Assembly (NCBI GenBank): GCA_031841125.1
Contig: CM063110.1
Span: forward strand, 11,783,626 to 11,847,625
Direction: 5' to 3'
Source of the DNA: Acanthococcus lagerstroemiae
Taxonomy: Eukaryota; Arthropoda; Insecta; Hemiptera; Eriococcidae
DNA length: 64,000 nucleotides
Under the pieces are notes generated by a model, which saw only the letters and a list, made by a program, of their open reading frames with translations, did not search any database and was not told where the DNA came from. Both the position numbers and the translations under genes were made by a program. Every line of letters starts with the position of its first letter. The first letter of the stretch is position 1. This document shows, one piece after another, positions 1-10,010 of this stretch.

Positions 1-114
1 CTGTTTGAATGACAATTCTTAGATACTGTCTCAGGTTTCCCTTTCCTCGATGGAAAAACAATGATCTGCGGTCTAAAGGTATTTCAAAATGTTCAAATTA
101 CCCCCTTTCTTACT

Positions 115-581
115 AGAGATGTCAACTCCCATTTGCAAACGGGAACGCATTCAGGAACGGAGCACCTCCACAAACGAGAACAAAGTGAGCGCGTTCTTCT
201 TCTCACAAAGGGCAGGAACGCGTTCTTTCATTTCGTGAACGAGAACGCAGAGAACGGAGAGAGGAATGACTACATCAGTCAGAAACGGGAACACATTCAC
301 GAATGTAGCCCATCCACAAACAAGAACAAAGTGAACGCGTTCTTCTTCTCACATGAACGAGAAACGACAGGAACGCGTTTGTTTCATTTTGTGAACAAGA
401 ACGCAGAGAACGAAAAGAGGAATGACTACAGTCAGAGATGTCAACTCCCGTTTGCGAACGAGAACGCGTTCACAAATGAAGCACCTCCACAAATGAGAAC
501 AAAGTGAACGCGTTCTCCTTCTCACATGAACAAGAACGGATGTGAACGCGTTCATGTTTTTTGGGGAACGTTGACATCTCT
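115..581. repeat. Inverted-end repeat built from three GAACGCGTTC-rich units
   Basis: The segment starts with agagatgtcaac and ends with its reverse complement gttgacatctct. Between them lie three diverged units: the landmark 'aaagtga(a/g)cgcgttct' recurs near 183, 329 and 502, so the spacing is about 146 and 173 bp. The perfect 10-bp palindrome gaacgcgttc occurs at 216, 333, 462, 506 and 544, with near copies at 187 and 371. An open frame runs through 61-507 but only reflects the repeat. No target duplication is visible. It resembles a non-autonomous DNA element with an internally tandem body; the family is not recognised. Confidence 0.6.
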
Positions 582-915
582 GTTTCCTTCAAGAATACAC
601 AGATATGGATATTTCAAAAGCATACTATATGCAGATATCAATATTTCAAAGGTACGATGATATAAGTGTGGATATTTTGAAATTAGTAAGCTTCATTGTT
701 TAGTAATGGAGAACTCAGCGGAATTGAGAGGTTATATTCATCTCAGGAAATTTAATTTCCCTCCATATCTTTCCCTTCCTCTCGTGGAAAAGTAACGCAT
801 ACTATGGATCTGTTTACATTTTATTTCAAAATGTATTGCAAGAGTTCTGCGGCTCTAGTGTTTGAGATTTGAAGCCTTCTTTCCAGAAATATGGATGCGC
901 CAATCTCGTATATGG
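582..915. other. Spacer with repeated 'gatatttcaaa' word
   Basis: No gene is seen. The word (g/t)atatttcaaa(g/a) or a close variant occurs several times between 603 and 690. The line around 743-800 is weakly similar to the first 60 bases of the window. Confidence 0.3.
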
Positions 916-1061
916 GTGTGCAATTCACATTTTTTCTGATCCCAAATTTTATTTCTGTGTGTGTGCAATTTACAATTTCAATGCTTAATCTGATTTTTGC
1001 CACTGTGTGCAGTTTACATGTCGTTTTCTTTACCTGACTACCCAGGGTGTGCAGTTTACAT
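916..1061 (+). repeat. Four spaced copies of gtgtgca(a/g)tttacat
   Basis: A 15-bp core, gtgtgca(a/g)tt(t/c)aca, starts at 916, 961, 1005 and 1047, giving spacings of 45, 44 and 42 bp. The DNA between the cores is not clearly conserved. This could be a decayed short minisatellite or a phased binding-site cluster. Confidence 0.5.
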
Positions 1062-1067
1062 ACGCCC

Positions 1068-1145
1068 GTTATTTTACTCCCTGAATAGCAAAATTCACTT
1101 ATTTCCTCAATCTTTTCCTGCCCGATATTTATACATATTTAAGCT
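1068..1145 (-). pseudogene. LINE fragment (reverse transcriptase C-terminal part)
   Basis: This stretch is clearly similar, in the same orientation, to about 55070-55150, which lies in the minus-strand LINE between the ADDI motif and the C terminus. Shared landmarks are ttattttactccct(a/g)aatag and cctgccc(a/g)atattt. Only about 80 bp is recognisable, so it is a relic without coding capacity. Confidence 0.55.
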
Positions 1146-2887
1146 CTTTCTATTCAGTAGACCTGAAATATCTTTGGAAAGCTCTAAGACGACAAGGTAT
1201 TAATCAAAAGTTCATATATATTCTAAAAGAAACGTATATTTATATATTTCTCATACGCTGTGATGTCAGCGCAGCAAAACGTTATTGAGGTACCAGTATA
1301 TATGGGCTAATCAAAAGTCACTCATAGTGGCACCATGCAAGTTTTAGGTTAAATTAAGTCATTGTGACACCATGCGCTATTTCCGCAATTATAGATGATC
1401 AGTTTTTTTGTTTTTTATTAGAAGTTCATGGAATTACCGTTTGGTCTCCTTCTTGTTAGATACCTAACTATGTGTGGATAAATTGTATGGGTCATTCAAG
1501 GCGGATTTTCGAGAATAGAACTGAATACAAAGCACTTGCTATATTTTTATCGGAAGTTCGAGTACTGATATTCATATTAATTTTTATATGGCTGTGGGAT
1601 ATGCTCATTTTTGCCCTTGTTGAAACTCACTCACTGAAGTATCAAGTTAATTTTACTCAACTCAGGTTATTTTCTGACTTACTATGAAGTCAGGTAAAAG
1701 TATTTGCAAATTTTCCGCTACAACTTTGTAATACTGTTGTCATCAGTATTCTAACAAGGTATCAAAAGAGGAATTTCTCGATTTAAAATTTGAAAAACTG
1801 AGAAAACTGATGTGGAATGAAATTTAGATTTCAAGGATCCAACTGAAAATTCGCAACAAAAATTTAATGCAAGGATTGGAATACATCACTCAATCTAGAC
1901 TTGTTTTCTTAATCTTTTTTTTTGGGGTCCAGTTGATTTTGTCCATCGAAGTATTTTTCGAACCCCTATTTTAAGGCGATGGAAAAAAATTCAACATGTA
2001 CTGGAATTTTTCTTTTAATATTCAACAAGGGATTTTAAGTACTAGATTTTAAGCCAAAGGTGCTCACCGAGAAATTTTAATTTGAATTCATTCTCTGGCA
2101 GTTTAGATATAAAGAATTTCAGATGTCAAGAATAATGAAACAATTATTTTTTCAAGTTAGTTCAGAAATTGTAGTCAACAAGTCCTTTCATTAATTGTAC
2201 CAACATTGGGATTGTCACACTTCAGCCCTGTTGTGGTACTTACGAGAAAGAAAATAATCTAAACTGGATTTAGCGACCTGGCAAACTCCCATAGGGATAC
2301 AAAGATGTTGGGAATTGAATTTATTTTTAGATTAAATCTCCCTGTGAAGTTTGAAGATCGAGACGCGGAAGTCAGAGGGAGAATAATTTTAAAATTGAAC
2401 TCAGGAATCTAGAAAGAAAAGAAAAAAGAAAGGGAAAAAAAGATGACTGCAATTTTCCACAAATCAGGTCCACTTTTGCTATTCAATTTAGTTGAAGATT
2501 TAAGGTATCAAATCTGGTCCATTCTTATTCTTGAATTTTTCGAATTCTAAGATATTTTATTCTTCAAAATTCGTATCATTATGTATTCAGAATAATGACC
2601 AGAATTTTACAGAAATCTTTCTTAATTTTTGTAACCGAGTTGTTCAAAAACTGGCGATATCGAATCAACTTACGTTCAGTTTTGTCAAATGTTTCAAAAT
2701 TTCCATTTTTCCGTCATTTTTATCTTAATTTCCTGATTTTTTTTTCAGATGAACACAATTTACCGTGAATCTTACATTTCGGGCATTAAGTATCTCGTTT
2801 AAAAAAAATTTTTTAATTAAAATTTAAAAAAAAAAGAATAAAAAAGAATAAAAAAACTAGTCTGAAGACTCACGACATAATTTTTCG
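1146..2887. other. AT-rich DNA without recognised genes
   Basis: No protein family, RNA gene or clear terminal repeats are seen. The short frames at 1472-1687 and 2531-2728 have no recognisable domain and look like chance frames in AT-rich DNA. Confidence 0.4.
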
Positions 2888-3335
2888 GTACGGGCAAAAG
2901 AAAAAATTTCGTTAATTCTCGCAACTACCGATGTATACATCGAAAATTTCCGAGAAATAAGATAATTCCTCCAAATCCGTCACCCCTTTCCCCCCTCCCG
3001 TGAGTGGTCCAAGCATTAGGGTTGTGGTGCTAGTGCAGCGGCCGAATCGACAGTAAAAAATTTTTGAATTTCTTGAAAACATATTTTGCCTACAAACTTG
3101 AGTCAGTTACAATATGAAAGTAGCCCATATCAAAAGGTATGCAAATGCGAAAAAGCAGAAAATTCATATTTTCTGAAGGGAGCACAGTATCGAAGCGAAA
3201 TTTGAAGGGAGTGCTCAGTAGGCGAAAGGCTGGAGGTGCAAAAAACAGTGGGGCGACGGTAGGGGCGAAAAAAAAATTTGTCAATAATCGCAATTACTGA
3301 TGGAGAATTTTCGAGAAATAAGATGATGCCTCCAA
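2888..3335. repeat. Diverged direct repeat, period about 365 bp
   Basis: The block at 2888-2974 is repeated at about 3258-3335. Both hold 'cgggcaaaag' or 'ggggcgaaaa', then 'aatttcgttaattctcgcaa' or 'aatttgtcaataatcgcaat', then 'gagaaataagat'. The copies differ by substitutions and small gaps, consistent with an old tandem duplication. Confidence 0.55.
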
Positions 3336-3554
3336 TGTTTTCGTGAATTTCTAAGCCTTGAAGGAATTGAATTTTGTCCATTCTTCTTCCTAAGAATCTA
3401 TATATTTGCGACTTACGATTATTTTAATTTATTGTGGAGAAAAATTAAAGATTAAATAAACGGGGAAAAAATTAAACTTATCAAAAGTTTCAAAAATTTG
3501 GTTTCAAGTCAAAGATGTAACAAAATTTTAAATTATGGTATCCGAAATATCGAT

Positions 3555-4520
3555 GAAGAAAGGAAATTGTGCCCTATCACCTCAACTGTTTAAATTTAAC
3601 CTTGAGTTTGATTAAGTACATACCTAATTTCAATTTTTTTACTTTCGTTTTCCTTGATATTTTGTAACAATTTTCTTATCAATAAATTTTTGAAAATATG
3701 TATGTACTATTGTTTTTTTGGAACTGCCCAAAAATTTCATTAATCCTGCCTAATATGGGCAGCACTGCTCATTAAAGCCATTAAAAAAAAAACAGACAAA
3801 TATTCGGAATGAAAATATCATATTCCAAATTAGATTAGATTACAAACACAATAATATTCCGATACCCTTAAGCCTGACTACTACTGTATAATAATTTATA
3901 GGTCGGACTTGGACAAATCCAAGTCGCAAAGGAAAAACTGAAAAATTAAAAGAAATATTGAGAAAGGATTATGATATAATGCACCAAAAAGCCAAAACTC
4001 ACGAAAATAAGAGATAAAGTTGTAATCCAAAATAAAATAATCCTAAAAAAAAAATGAAAAACTATCGGCAAAATCATCTCTCCCTTTATTGGATTAAAAA
4101 TTACTTGGTTTTTCTCTTTGAATAAAAATAAATAAATGAACACTGCATCTTCTTTGTTAATAAAGAAAAAAAAATTGTTTTTGATGCGAAAAAATTTGTC
4201 CTTTTACTGGAAAATTTTTAAAAGTAACTACTTATCCATGACAAAAAAAAAAAAAAATTCAAGGAACAAACGAGTGCAAAAATAGTGTGCGCTATTGCCT
4301 GAAACTGTTCAAGTTTAATCTTGACTTTGATTAAGTACCTATTTGTAATTTCAAACTTTCCGCCTTTTAAAATAATATAAAAAATTTACTTACGTTTATG
4401 TTAATATTTCTAAACAATTTTTTTAAAGAAATAAATTTTTGAGAATATGTATGTACTGTTGGTATTTGGAACTGTCCAAGAAATTCTTGGTAAAACGCAT
4501 TAAGGCCATAGAAAAAAAGA
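3555..4520. repeat. Diverged direct repeat, period about 710 bp
   Basis: The block at 3555-3800 recurs at 4270-4520. Both contain 'tttgattaagtac', 'aataaatttttga(a/g)aatatgtatg' and 'ggaactg(c/t)cc', followed by a poly-A-rich end with 'acaga(c/t)aaa'. No coding content is seen. It may continue the same old amplification as the repeat at 2888-3335. Confidence 0.55.
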
Positions 4521-4942
4521 AAAAAAACAGATAAAAAGGTGGAAGAACTTTTTTTACGCTCAATTATCAACTGTAATTTCATTGGACGGGTAACTTGAAA
4601 ACGTAATACCCCCTCCCCGTGCTCTAAAAGGAATAAGCCATTAGTCTGAAATAGTAGGTATAGCTCAGAAAGCTGTATATCATATCATGATACACGGTAG
4701 TTGGGCCGTAAAGTGGTCAGGGGTCAAGTCCCCAAATTCTTCGTTCAGAACGAAAACATTGGCTAGACACATTAATCCCATGAAATGATCACCAACTCTT
4801 GCTTGACAGCCTGATTTCACTTGATAAGTGATTTTGGAACGAGGTAGAGAGAGTTATTATTACCCCCCCCCCCCTCATCATAAAATAAAAACAAACTTTT
4901 CAGGAATTTGATAAGGAGACAAATTGAAACATTGACGGAAGA

Positions 4943-5382
4943 TTTTTTCTGCTTGTTAATTGAAATTTGCATGATTTACGAAACTAGAACCCGCTAACAT
5001 TTTAGCAAACACAACAACGACTATAGTATCAATCGAGGTGGAAACATAGCACATCTTGTAACCCCTGCTAGTTCACACGAACAAAGTATTACAATCGCAG
5101 GGCATGTTAACGCAGATCAGAAAGATTTGGTACTGTGCGAGGGCAAGTCGGGGACAGCTTACTCGAAAATACGTGGCTAGTAAGCAAACTGCATGTGCAC
5201 ACTCTTCGGCACAGAGAAGGAAAAATCTAACGCAACAAACCGCGGGGAAAGTAATGGTGAACTAACCCGACTAACTCTGTCCAAGAAAGTCGAGCCTCAG
5301 AAACCACGATCGCCAATATCCGCCATCAGATATGGCACCTGAAGAAAAAAATGAAACTACAGCTTCGTTTTTTCTGCTTGTT
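4943..5382 (-). mobile_element. Retro-type insert of 410 bp with 15-bp target duplication
   Basis: The 15-mer ttttttctgcttgtt is present exactly at 4943-4957 and again at 5368-5382, bracketing a 410-bp insert. Most of the insert (about 5006-5330) is similar, in opposite orientation, to about 52460-52790, with shared words such as ggtactgtg, ggacagcttactc and aatcgcaggg. A long exact TSD and no terminal inverted repeats point to target-primed insertion, as for SINEs and LINE tails. The minus strand is chosen because the 52-kb copy reads forward; I see no clear pol III promoter or tail, so direction is uncertain. The family is not recognised. Confidence 0.6.
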
Positions 5383-8237
5383 CGGATTTTGGCAAAGCTC
5401 TAACTAACATGTACTTTCCCGACGCCATGCGCCACTGCACTTGACCAGTATGCACCGTAAACCTGTTCGGCAGTCAGACTCAAAAACGATGCAAATACGA
5501 AACATCTCAAGGCCCGATATACGGCAGACTATTATAAGGATTGACAAAGCTAGGTGCAGACTATCATGTGGGCTATGCGGAGGAATCTATAAAAGGAAAA
5601 ATCCTTCGATTTGACTCGCCGTAGGTAGGAAATGTCGAACTGTAACTTATGTACACCCGAACGATTAACGTCGTGTTATTAGTGAATCAAAAATACTATA
5701 ATCTAATTGATACAGAGCAAATTGGTCGATGCGCAGCATCGTGGTATCCCTCCCAGGCACAGGAATACAGATCGAAAATGGACACGATCGAGCCCCGGTT
5801 GGTGGAACCGGGGCGTTACACATTCGCTGATTGTTACGTTCAATTTGTACTAAATGGTATAATTGACGAACGTCGAACCATTTTTTTCTTCTTTTTAATA
5901 TCTCTTTATAACGTAGGTTGTACAATTCAATCCGTATTTCCCTCGATTCGTCTCTTCCTCTTCGAAATACAGCTCGAAAAGCTAAAATCAAATCTTACTA
6001 AATCCACTTATTATAGAAAGTGGAAATTAATATACAATTAGCGGAAAGGTATGAAAATACTAATGTATACGTTTTAGATGTAAGCTACGCGGTTAACTGT
6101 TAAATGTTGAGCTTCCTTTAGGGTATCAGAACGAGATTCTCTACCATACCTACATGTATAGGTATACAGATATGAACAATGTAAAACTGAGAAAAAACGC
6201 GGAGACGCGAAAGAAAGAGACAGAGACAGAACGAAAAATACGATAGAAGAGTAATTATTTCAAAGCCGAATAATCTATAATACAGATAATACTATGGTAA
6301 TGATGGTAAAAGCAGATATAATTACGAAGCAAAGATGGCCGCTAACAATACTCGTGATGTCTTGTGGGTGTAGCATGGTCTAATAATATGCAAAAAAAAA
6401 AAAAAAATGTATATAGAAAATAAAAGCCGACTTTAATATTTTCTCATACTTGATCGGTTATTAGTATGTACGAGACTTTCTTCCTATAATTAATGTAATT
6501 ACAAGCTTATAGTAAAATCATCAGTTGACTCGCAACACGGTGTAAGTATATCGACGTTCCGGTGCTGAACTTTTATTCCACATTTAAACGCCTCATAATA
6601 AGCGTAGGTATTCTGCACTCGAACGGAGTGAGGTGTATGAACAAGATCCACGAGTAATTATCATACGGGCACACTATTAGCAGCGTAGAAAGTCTATCGA
6701 CTGTAATTGCCAGTAATTTACAAATTCAAGCCATCACCTTTCTTCGTGCTGCAAAGATTTCCTCAAAGATGACTAAACTACGTGGTCAGAAAGCCTTGGG
6801 GAGCGTGTCCCTAATGTCCAAGTTATAGGTGACAGCAGATCAGTCTGTTTCAATGTCCTCCTCTGATCGCCGATACCACATCTTCGGAGGACACTCGTTT
6901 GTTGTTGCGCCTTCTGTCCTTGGCCTGTTCACCTGTACTTATCTCCTCATCGAGCACTGACTTCCATTTCTATTTGTAAACAGTCTTCGTCCTCCACCAT
7001 GAAGAGAATACCAGGTGGTTGACCTACATCAAATGAGAATAATTGCAAGAGCAGATCCTTTACCTGAAGATACCTCCAATGCGACAGCCAGAGAACCAGC
7101 CAGCCCACGAAACATGCAAACACAGTCACCTATTTGGCAAGCCAGTCATAGGCAGCAGATAGCCCGATGGACAGTTGTGTCCGCAGAAAGATTGACAGAC
7201 AGAAAGCCAGGCGGTTATCGCCAAACAGACCATCGGCCCGGGAAAAGTGAACAACATGTCGGAATAGCATACAAATAGAGAAGCCAGCTGCTCCCTTGCC
7301 AGAAAAAAGTGTCGAGAGCAAAGTTCCCTTCACAATTCTTAGGTTTAGGGTCAGTGTCCTACATCTAAAATGTGCATGACGTTTAAGCACTAAACAAATA
7401 TGAAGAATATGGCTCTAGATCTCTGAAGAAATTAATGATGCGGGAACGGTCGCCAACCTTAAGTTCTCTCCTCAAAATAAGAAGTTTCCAGGCGCTTAAT
7501 AAAGTTCGAAAATTTTTTCGAGAAATTCATTTTTTTCAAATTTTAGTTATAATTTTTGTACCTCTGATCAACTTTTTGCGGTTAACCCATTGAATCCTTA
7601 GCAAATCCTCAAATACTGAAATCATCAAGAAAATGTTGAAATATTATGAGGCACTAGACAAATCCTCCGTTTGGGGAGAAATTCTCCAGGTTAGCAACTT
7701 AATCTAAGATCCAATGGTTTTGATCTCCTTGTGCTCCAAGCCAGATACGCCATTGCACTCGATCTTCCTATTTGCCTGCCGGTTACGTTAAAAAATCTGA
7801 AGTTATATCCATCGGCCTATACTCAATATTGACGAGGCTACATATGTAGGTTTGAATGTTGAATAACAACATATGGGCAAAAACCTAATGCATCAATACA
7901 GACTTCGGTAGCCCCTTTCATGTAAAAGATATGCAACAAATACAACTTATGATTATAGTTTCATTTTGATAGCACTGTCATCACTGAAAAATGTTAAGAG
8001 GCAGTGGGGTGCATTCCAGGCAAGTGAGGTCAGCGCCGCTTACCCTGAAAAATCCTGAGAAAATAAGTTTTCGTATAATATATCAACTTGTAACAAATAA
8101 AAGATATGAAACATTGGGCAAAGAAAGAAGTGATCGTACTGCCGCTTCTTACATTTATAAATTCACGTTAACAGTTGAAACAGTCGGCAATCGGCAATCA
8201 GCTGGTATGTATTCGTATCAAGGCAGCGCCCCCCCCC
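5383..8237. other. Unrecognised DNA; one long frame, small hairpins
   Basis: The longest frame is 130 codons (5649-6041, plus), overlapped by a 108-codon frame on the other strand; neither shows a known domain, and overlapping frames on both strands argue against a real gene. A strong small hairpin sits at 5792-5814 (stem gccccggtt with aaccggggc). The region around 6150-6440 has AATAAA-like and poly-A tracts that could be part of an untranslated transcript, but nothing proves it. Frames at 6947-7390 overlap on both strands and are not recognised. Confidence 0.35.
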
Positions 8238-8660
8238 AGCTCCCTCCACCAACATGAACCCCCTCACAAGGGTAGGCTACGCCTGGAGAAATGAGCAATT
8301 AAGGGGCAGGGTCGGCAACCCGCAGTGGGATTTTTCTCCCAAAGGCGGTGGCGGCCGCGGATCTTACTAAGCTCCCTCCTCCACCATGAACCCCCTCCCA
8401 AGAGTAGGCTACCCCTGGAGAAATGAACAATTAAGGGGCAGGGTAGGCAACCCGCAATCGGTTAGCCGGTGATGGCGGCGGATTTATTGGTGTGGCTTGA
8501 TTGGATGTTAAGGTTTTTCATATATTCTCGCATTTTATCGTTTTCTTATCATATTTTAATCTTGAAAATTCGCCGTCCGTACCGGGTTTCAAACCCGCGT
8601 TCCGTGGTTCAGGACATCAGGAGGCAGCGTTCGAATCCACTCGGCCACCAAGCCACCCGA
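8238..8660 (-). mobile_element. tRNA-derived SINE-like unit with duplicated tail
   Basis: Read on the minus strand, a tRNA-like head (8660 to 8578) carries an A-box-like tggccgagtgg and a B-box-like gggtttgaaaccc at tRNA spacing. It is followed by a body ending in an 87-bp block present twice, at 8370-8456 and 8238-8324, about 95% identical by eye (gaaccccctc..aag.gtaggctac). That layout, a pol III head then a repeated tail, is typical of SINEs. The boundaries and any target duplication were not resolved. Confidence 0.45.
8584..8647 (-). promoter_or_regulatory. Pol III type 2 promoter-like A and B boxes
   Basis: On the minus strand tggccgagtgg (8647-8637) fits the A-box consensus and gggtttgaaaccc (8596-8584) fits the B box, about 40 bp apart as in tRNA genes. 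The surrounding bases do not form a clean cloverleaf, so this is judged a SINE head or tRNA relic rather than a functional tRNA. Confidence 0.4.
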
Positions 8661-9209
8661 CGCGATTCCCATAACGTATCTATTTCTGCACCACTCTCGC
8701 CCTTATCAGTGAATTTTCAAAGGAACAATGGCATAATATGAATCATGTTTCCTAAACATAGTCAAGTATTATGGTAGTTTTGATATTCTGTTTGAGGTTC
8801 CGAGGGATGAAGCTTTCTTGTAGCGGTTTGAAACTGCCTGCTGGTTAACATTTGTCTTGACAGCATTCGTGATGGCTATGCGTATTCAAATTATAAACTT
8901 CATTTCAATGAAAAATCGTCTTTTGTCTGTAGCGCAGGAAGAATAATATGAAGATTTTCGGAAATGCCACACCACCTAAATTAAACGACTTAAAGAACTA
9001 TAAAAATCTGTTTTTCGATAACATATGATTCGAAGTTCAAGAGCCCCATAGAAACTATATGACATAACGTTTACTGATAAGCTTATTTCAACGTGGCGGG
9101 AACCCCAATTTTTAAACATTCTACTTTTCAGCTTCTTTCCAAGGATACTAATAACTCATTTTATCAACAAATGTCGCTTGGTCGCTTTTTGTTTATTAGT
9201 GTTCAATGG
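8661..9209. other. No recognised feature
   Basis: AT-rich DNA without long frames, terminal repeats or tandem structure that I can support. Confidence 0.35.
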
Positions 9210-9575
9210 GCGCATTTTCCAGCGACGTCACGGAGTGAGTTACTGCATGGTTACTGTTAGCAAAAATATACCTATCTTAGTTCCAACAAACGTATCAACT
9301 CCTGTAAGAAAAACACACGGAGCGAAAATCAATATGATGTTACTACCTGAGAATAAGAAATTTGTTAAAAACCATCAGACGTTTATCAGAAAAAATGCTC
9401 AGAGACTTCTGGATTAAAAATATAAACCTTTGGTTTATAACAAATATTTTATTATCAGGTAATTATTGATCTTTTCTTTGTGTTTTTCTTACGAGAGTCG
9501 ATAGGATCGTTGGAACCAAGATGGGTATTTTTGCTAACAGTTACTCACCCTGTGACGTCACGAAAAGCCTGATAA
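9210..9575. mobile_element. Foldback element, arms about 150 bp
   Basis: The left arm from 9211 and the right arm ending near 9575 are inverted copies. Landmarks on the left are gacgtcac, ctgttagcaaaaata, ccaac and gtaagaaaaacaca; their reverse complements appear in order on the right at 9450-9575. The loop is about 9370-9430. The arms differ by scattered substitutions. The 79-codon frame at 9178-9417 is within the arm and is not a gene. No certain TSD was found. Confidence 0.6.
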
Positions 9576-9599
9576 GCGCGTTCCGAGAGCAGACCGGCT

Positions 9600-10010
9600 T
9601 CAAGCAGCAGCAGAGCTACTTGTTTCGATCTTTACTCGTAATTGAAGCGCTGCATGACAGAAGGGCCTTCATCTTGTAAGAAATACATTGATCAGAGGCC
9701 CTTCTTCCACACAGCGCTTCAATTGGTACCCTCGGCATATTTTTCTATTATTTTTACAATACACAACATTCAATTGGCTACTGTTAAGTTTCCCATTACT
9801 TTCTTATGAATTGAATTAGGAGCACCTATAACCCCAGGTGTGGCCAGACGCCATTTTGAAGCCTTCCGTGCCCGTTCGATGCCGAATTGACTACGCAGTA
9901 TGCTCCGCATAGTCAATTCGGCATCGAAGGGCGCGGAAGGCTTCAAAATGGTGTATGGCCACACTCAAGGTATAATATAGGTTCCTTACTCAAATGAGCC
10001 ACCCTTCTCT
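9600..10010. repeat. Diverged partial copy of the arm repeat (cf. 18.85-19.21 kb)
   Basis: The words catatttttctatta, caacattcaatt(g/a)gctactg, cccattac and tactcaa(a/g)tgagcc occur here in the same order as at about 19010-19210 in the second inverted arm. A block with 'agggcc' and 'aggccctt' palindromic words precedes them in both places. The foldback element at 9819-9985 sits inside this copy. Confidence 0.5.
9819..9985. mobile_element. Long palindrome foldback (family with 14729-14895)
   Basis: Two arms of about 75 bp are near-perfect inverted copies around a centre at about 9900. Outer arm ends are agcacctata and tatagg; inner landmarks are gccattttgaagcc with ggcttcaaaatgg and gatgccgaattga with its complement. 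The termini and the central block match the element at 14729-14895, but the middle of the arms differs between the two copies while staying self-complementary within each. The family resembles MULE-type foldbacks; no TSD was found for this copy. Confidence 0.7.

Noticed and set aside
61..507. 148-codon open frame on the plus strand
   Set aside because: It coincides with the GAACGCGTTC tandem repeat and its residues mirror the repeat units; an opposite-strand frame exists too.
5649..6041. 130-codon frame as a possible host gene
   Set aside because: No recognised domain, a 108-codon frame overlaps on the other strand, and no splice or promoter support.
8578..8660. Functional tRNA gene
   Set aside because: Promoter boxes fit, but the acceptor and anticodon stems do not pair cleanly, and the body continues into a repeated tail as in a SINE.
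9178..9417. 79-codon frame as a small protein
   Set aside because: It lies within the arm of a foldback element.
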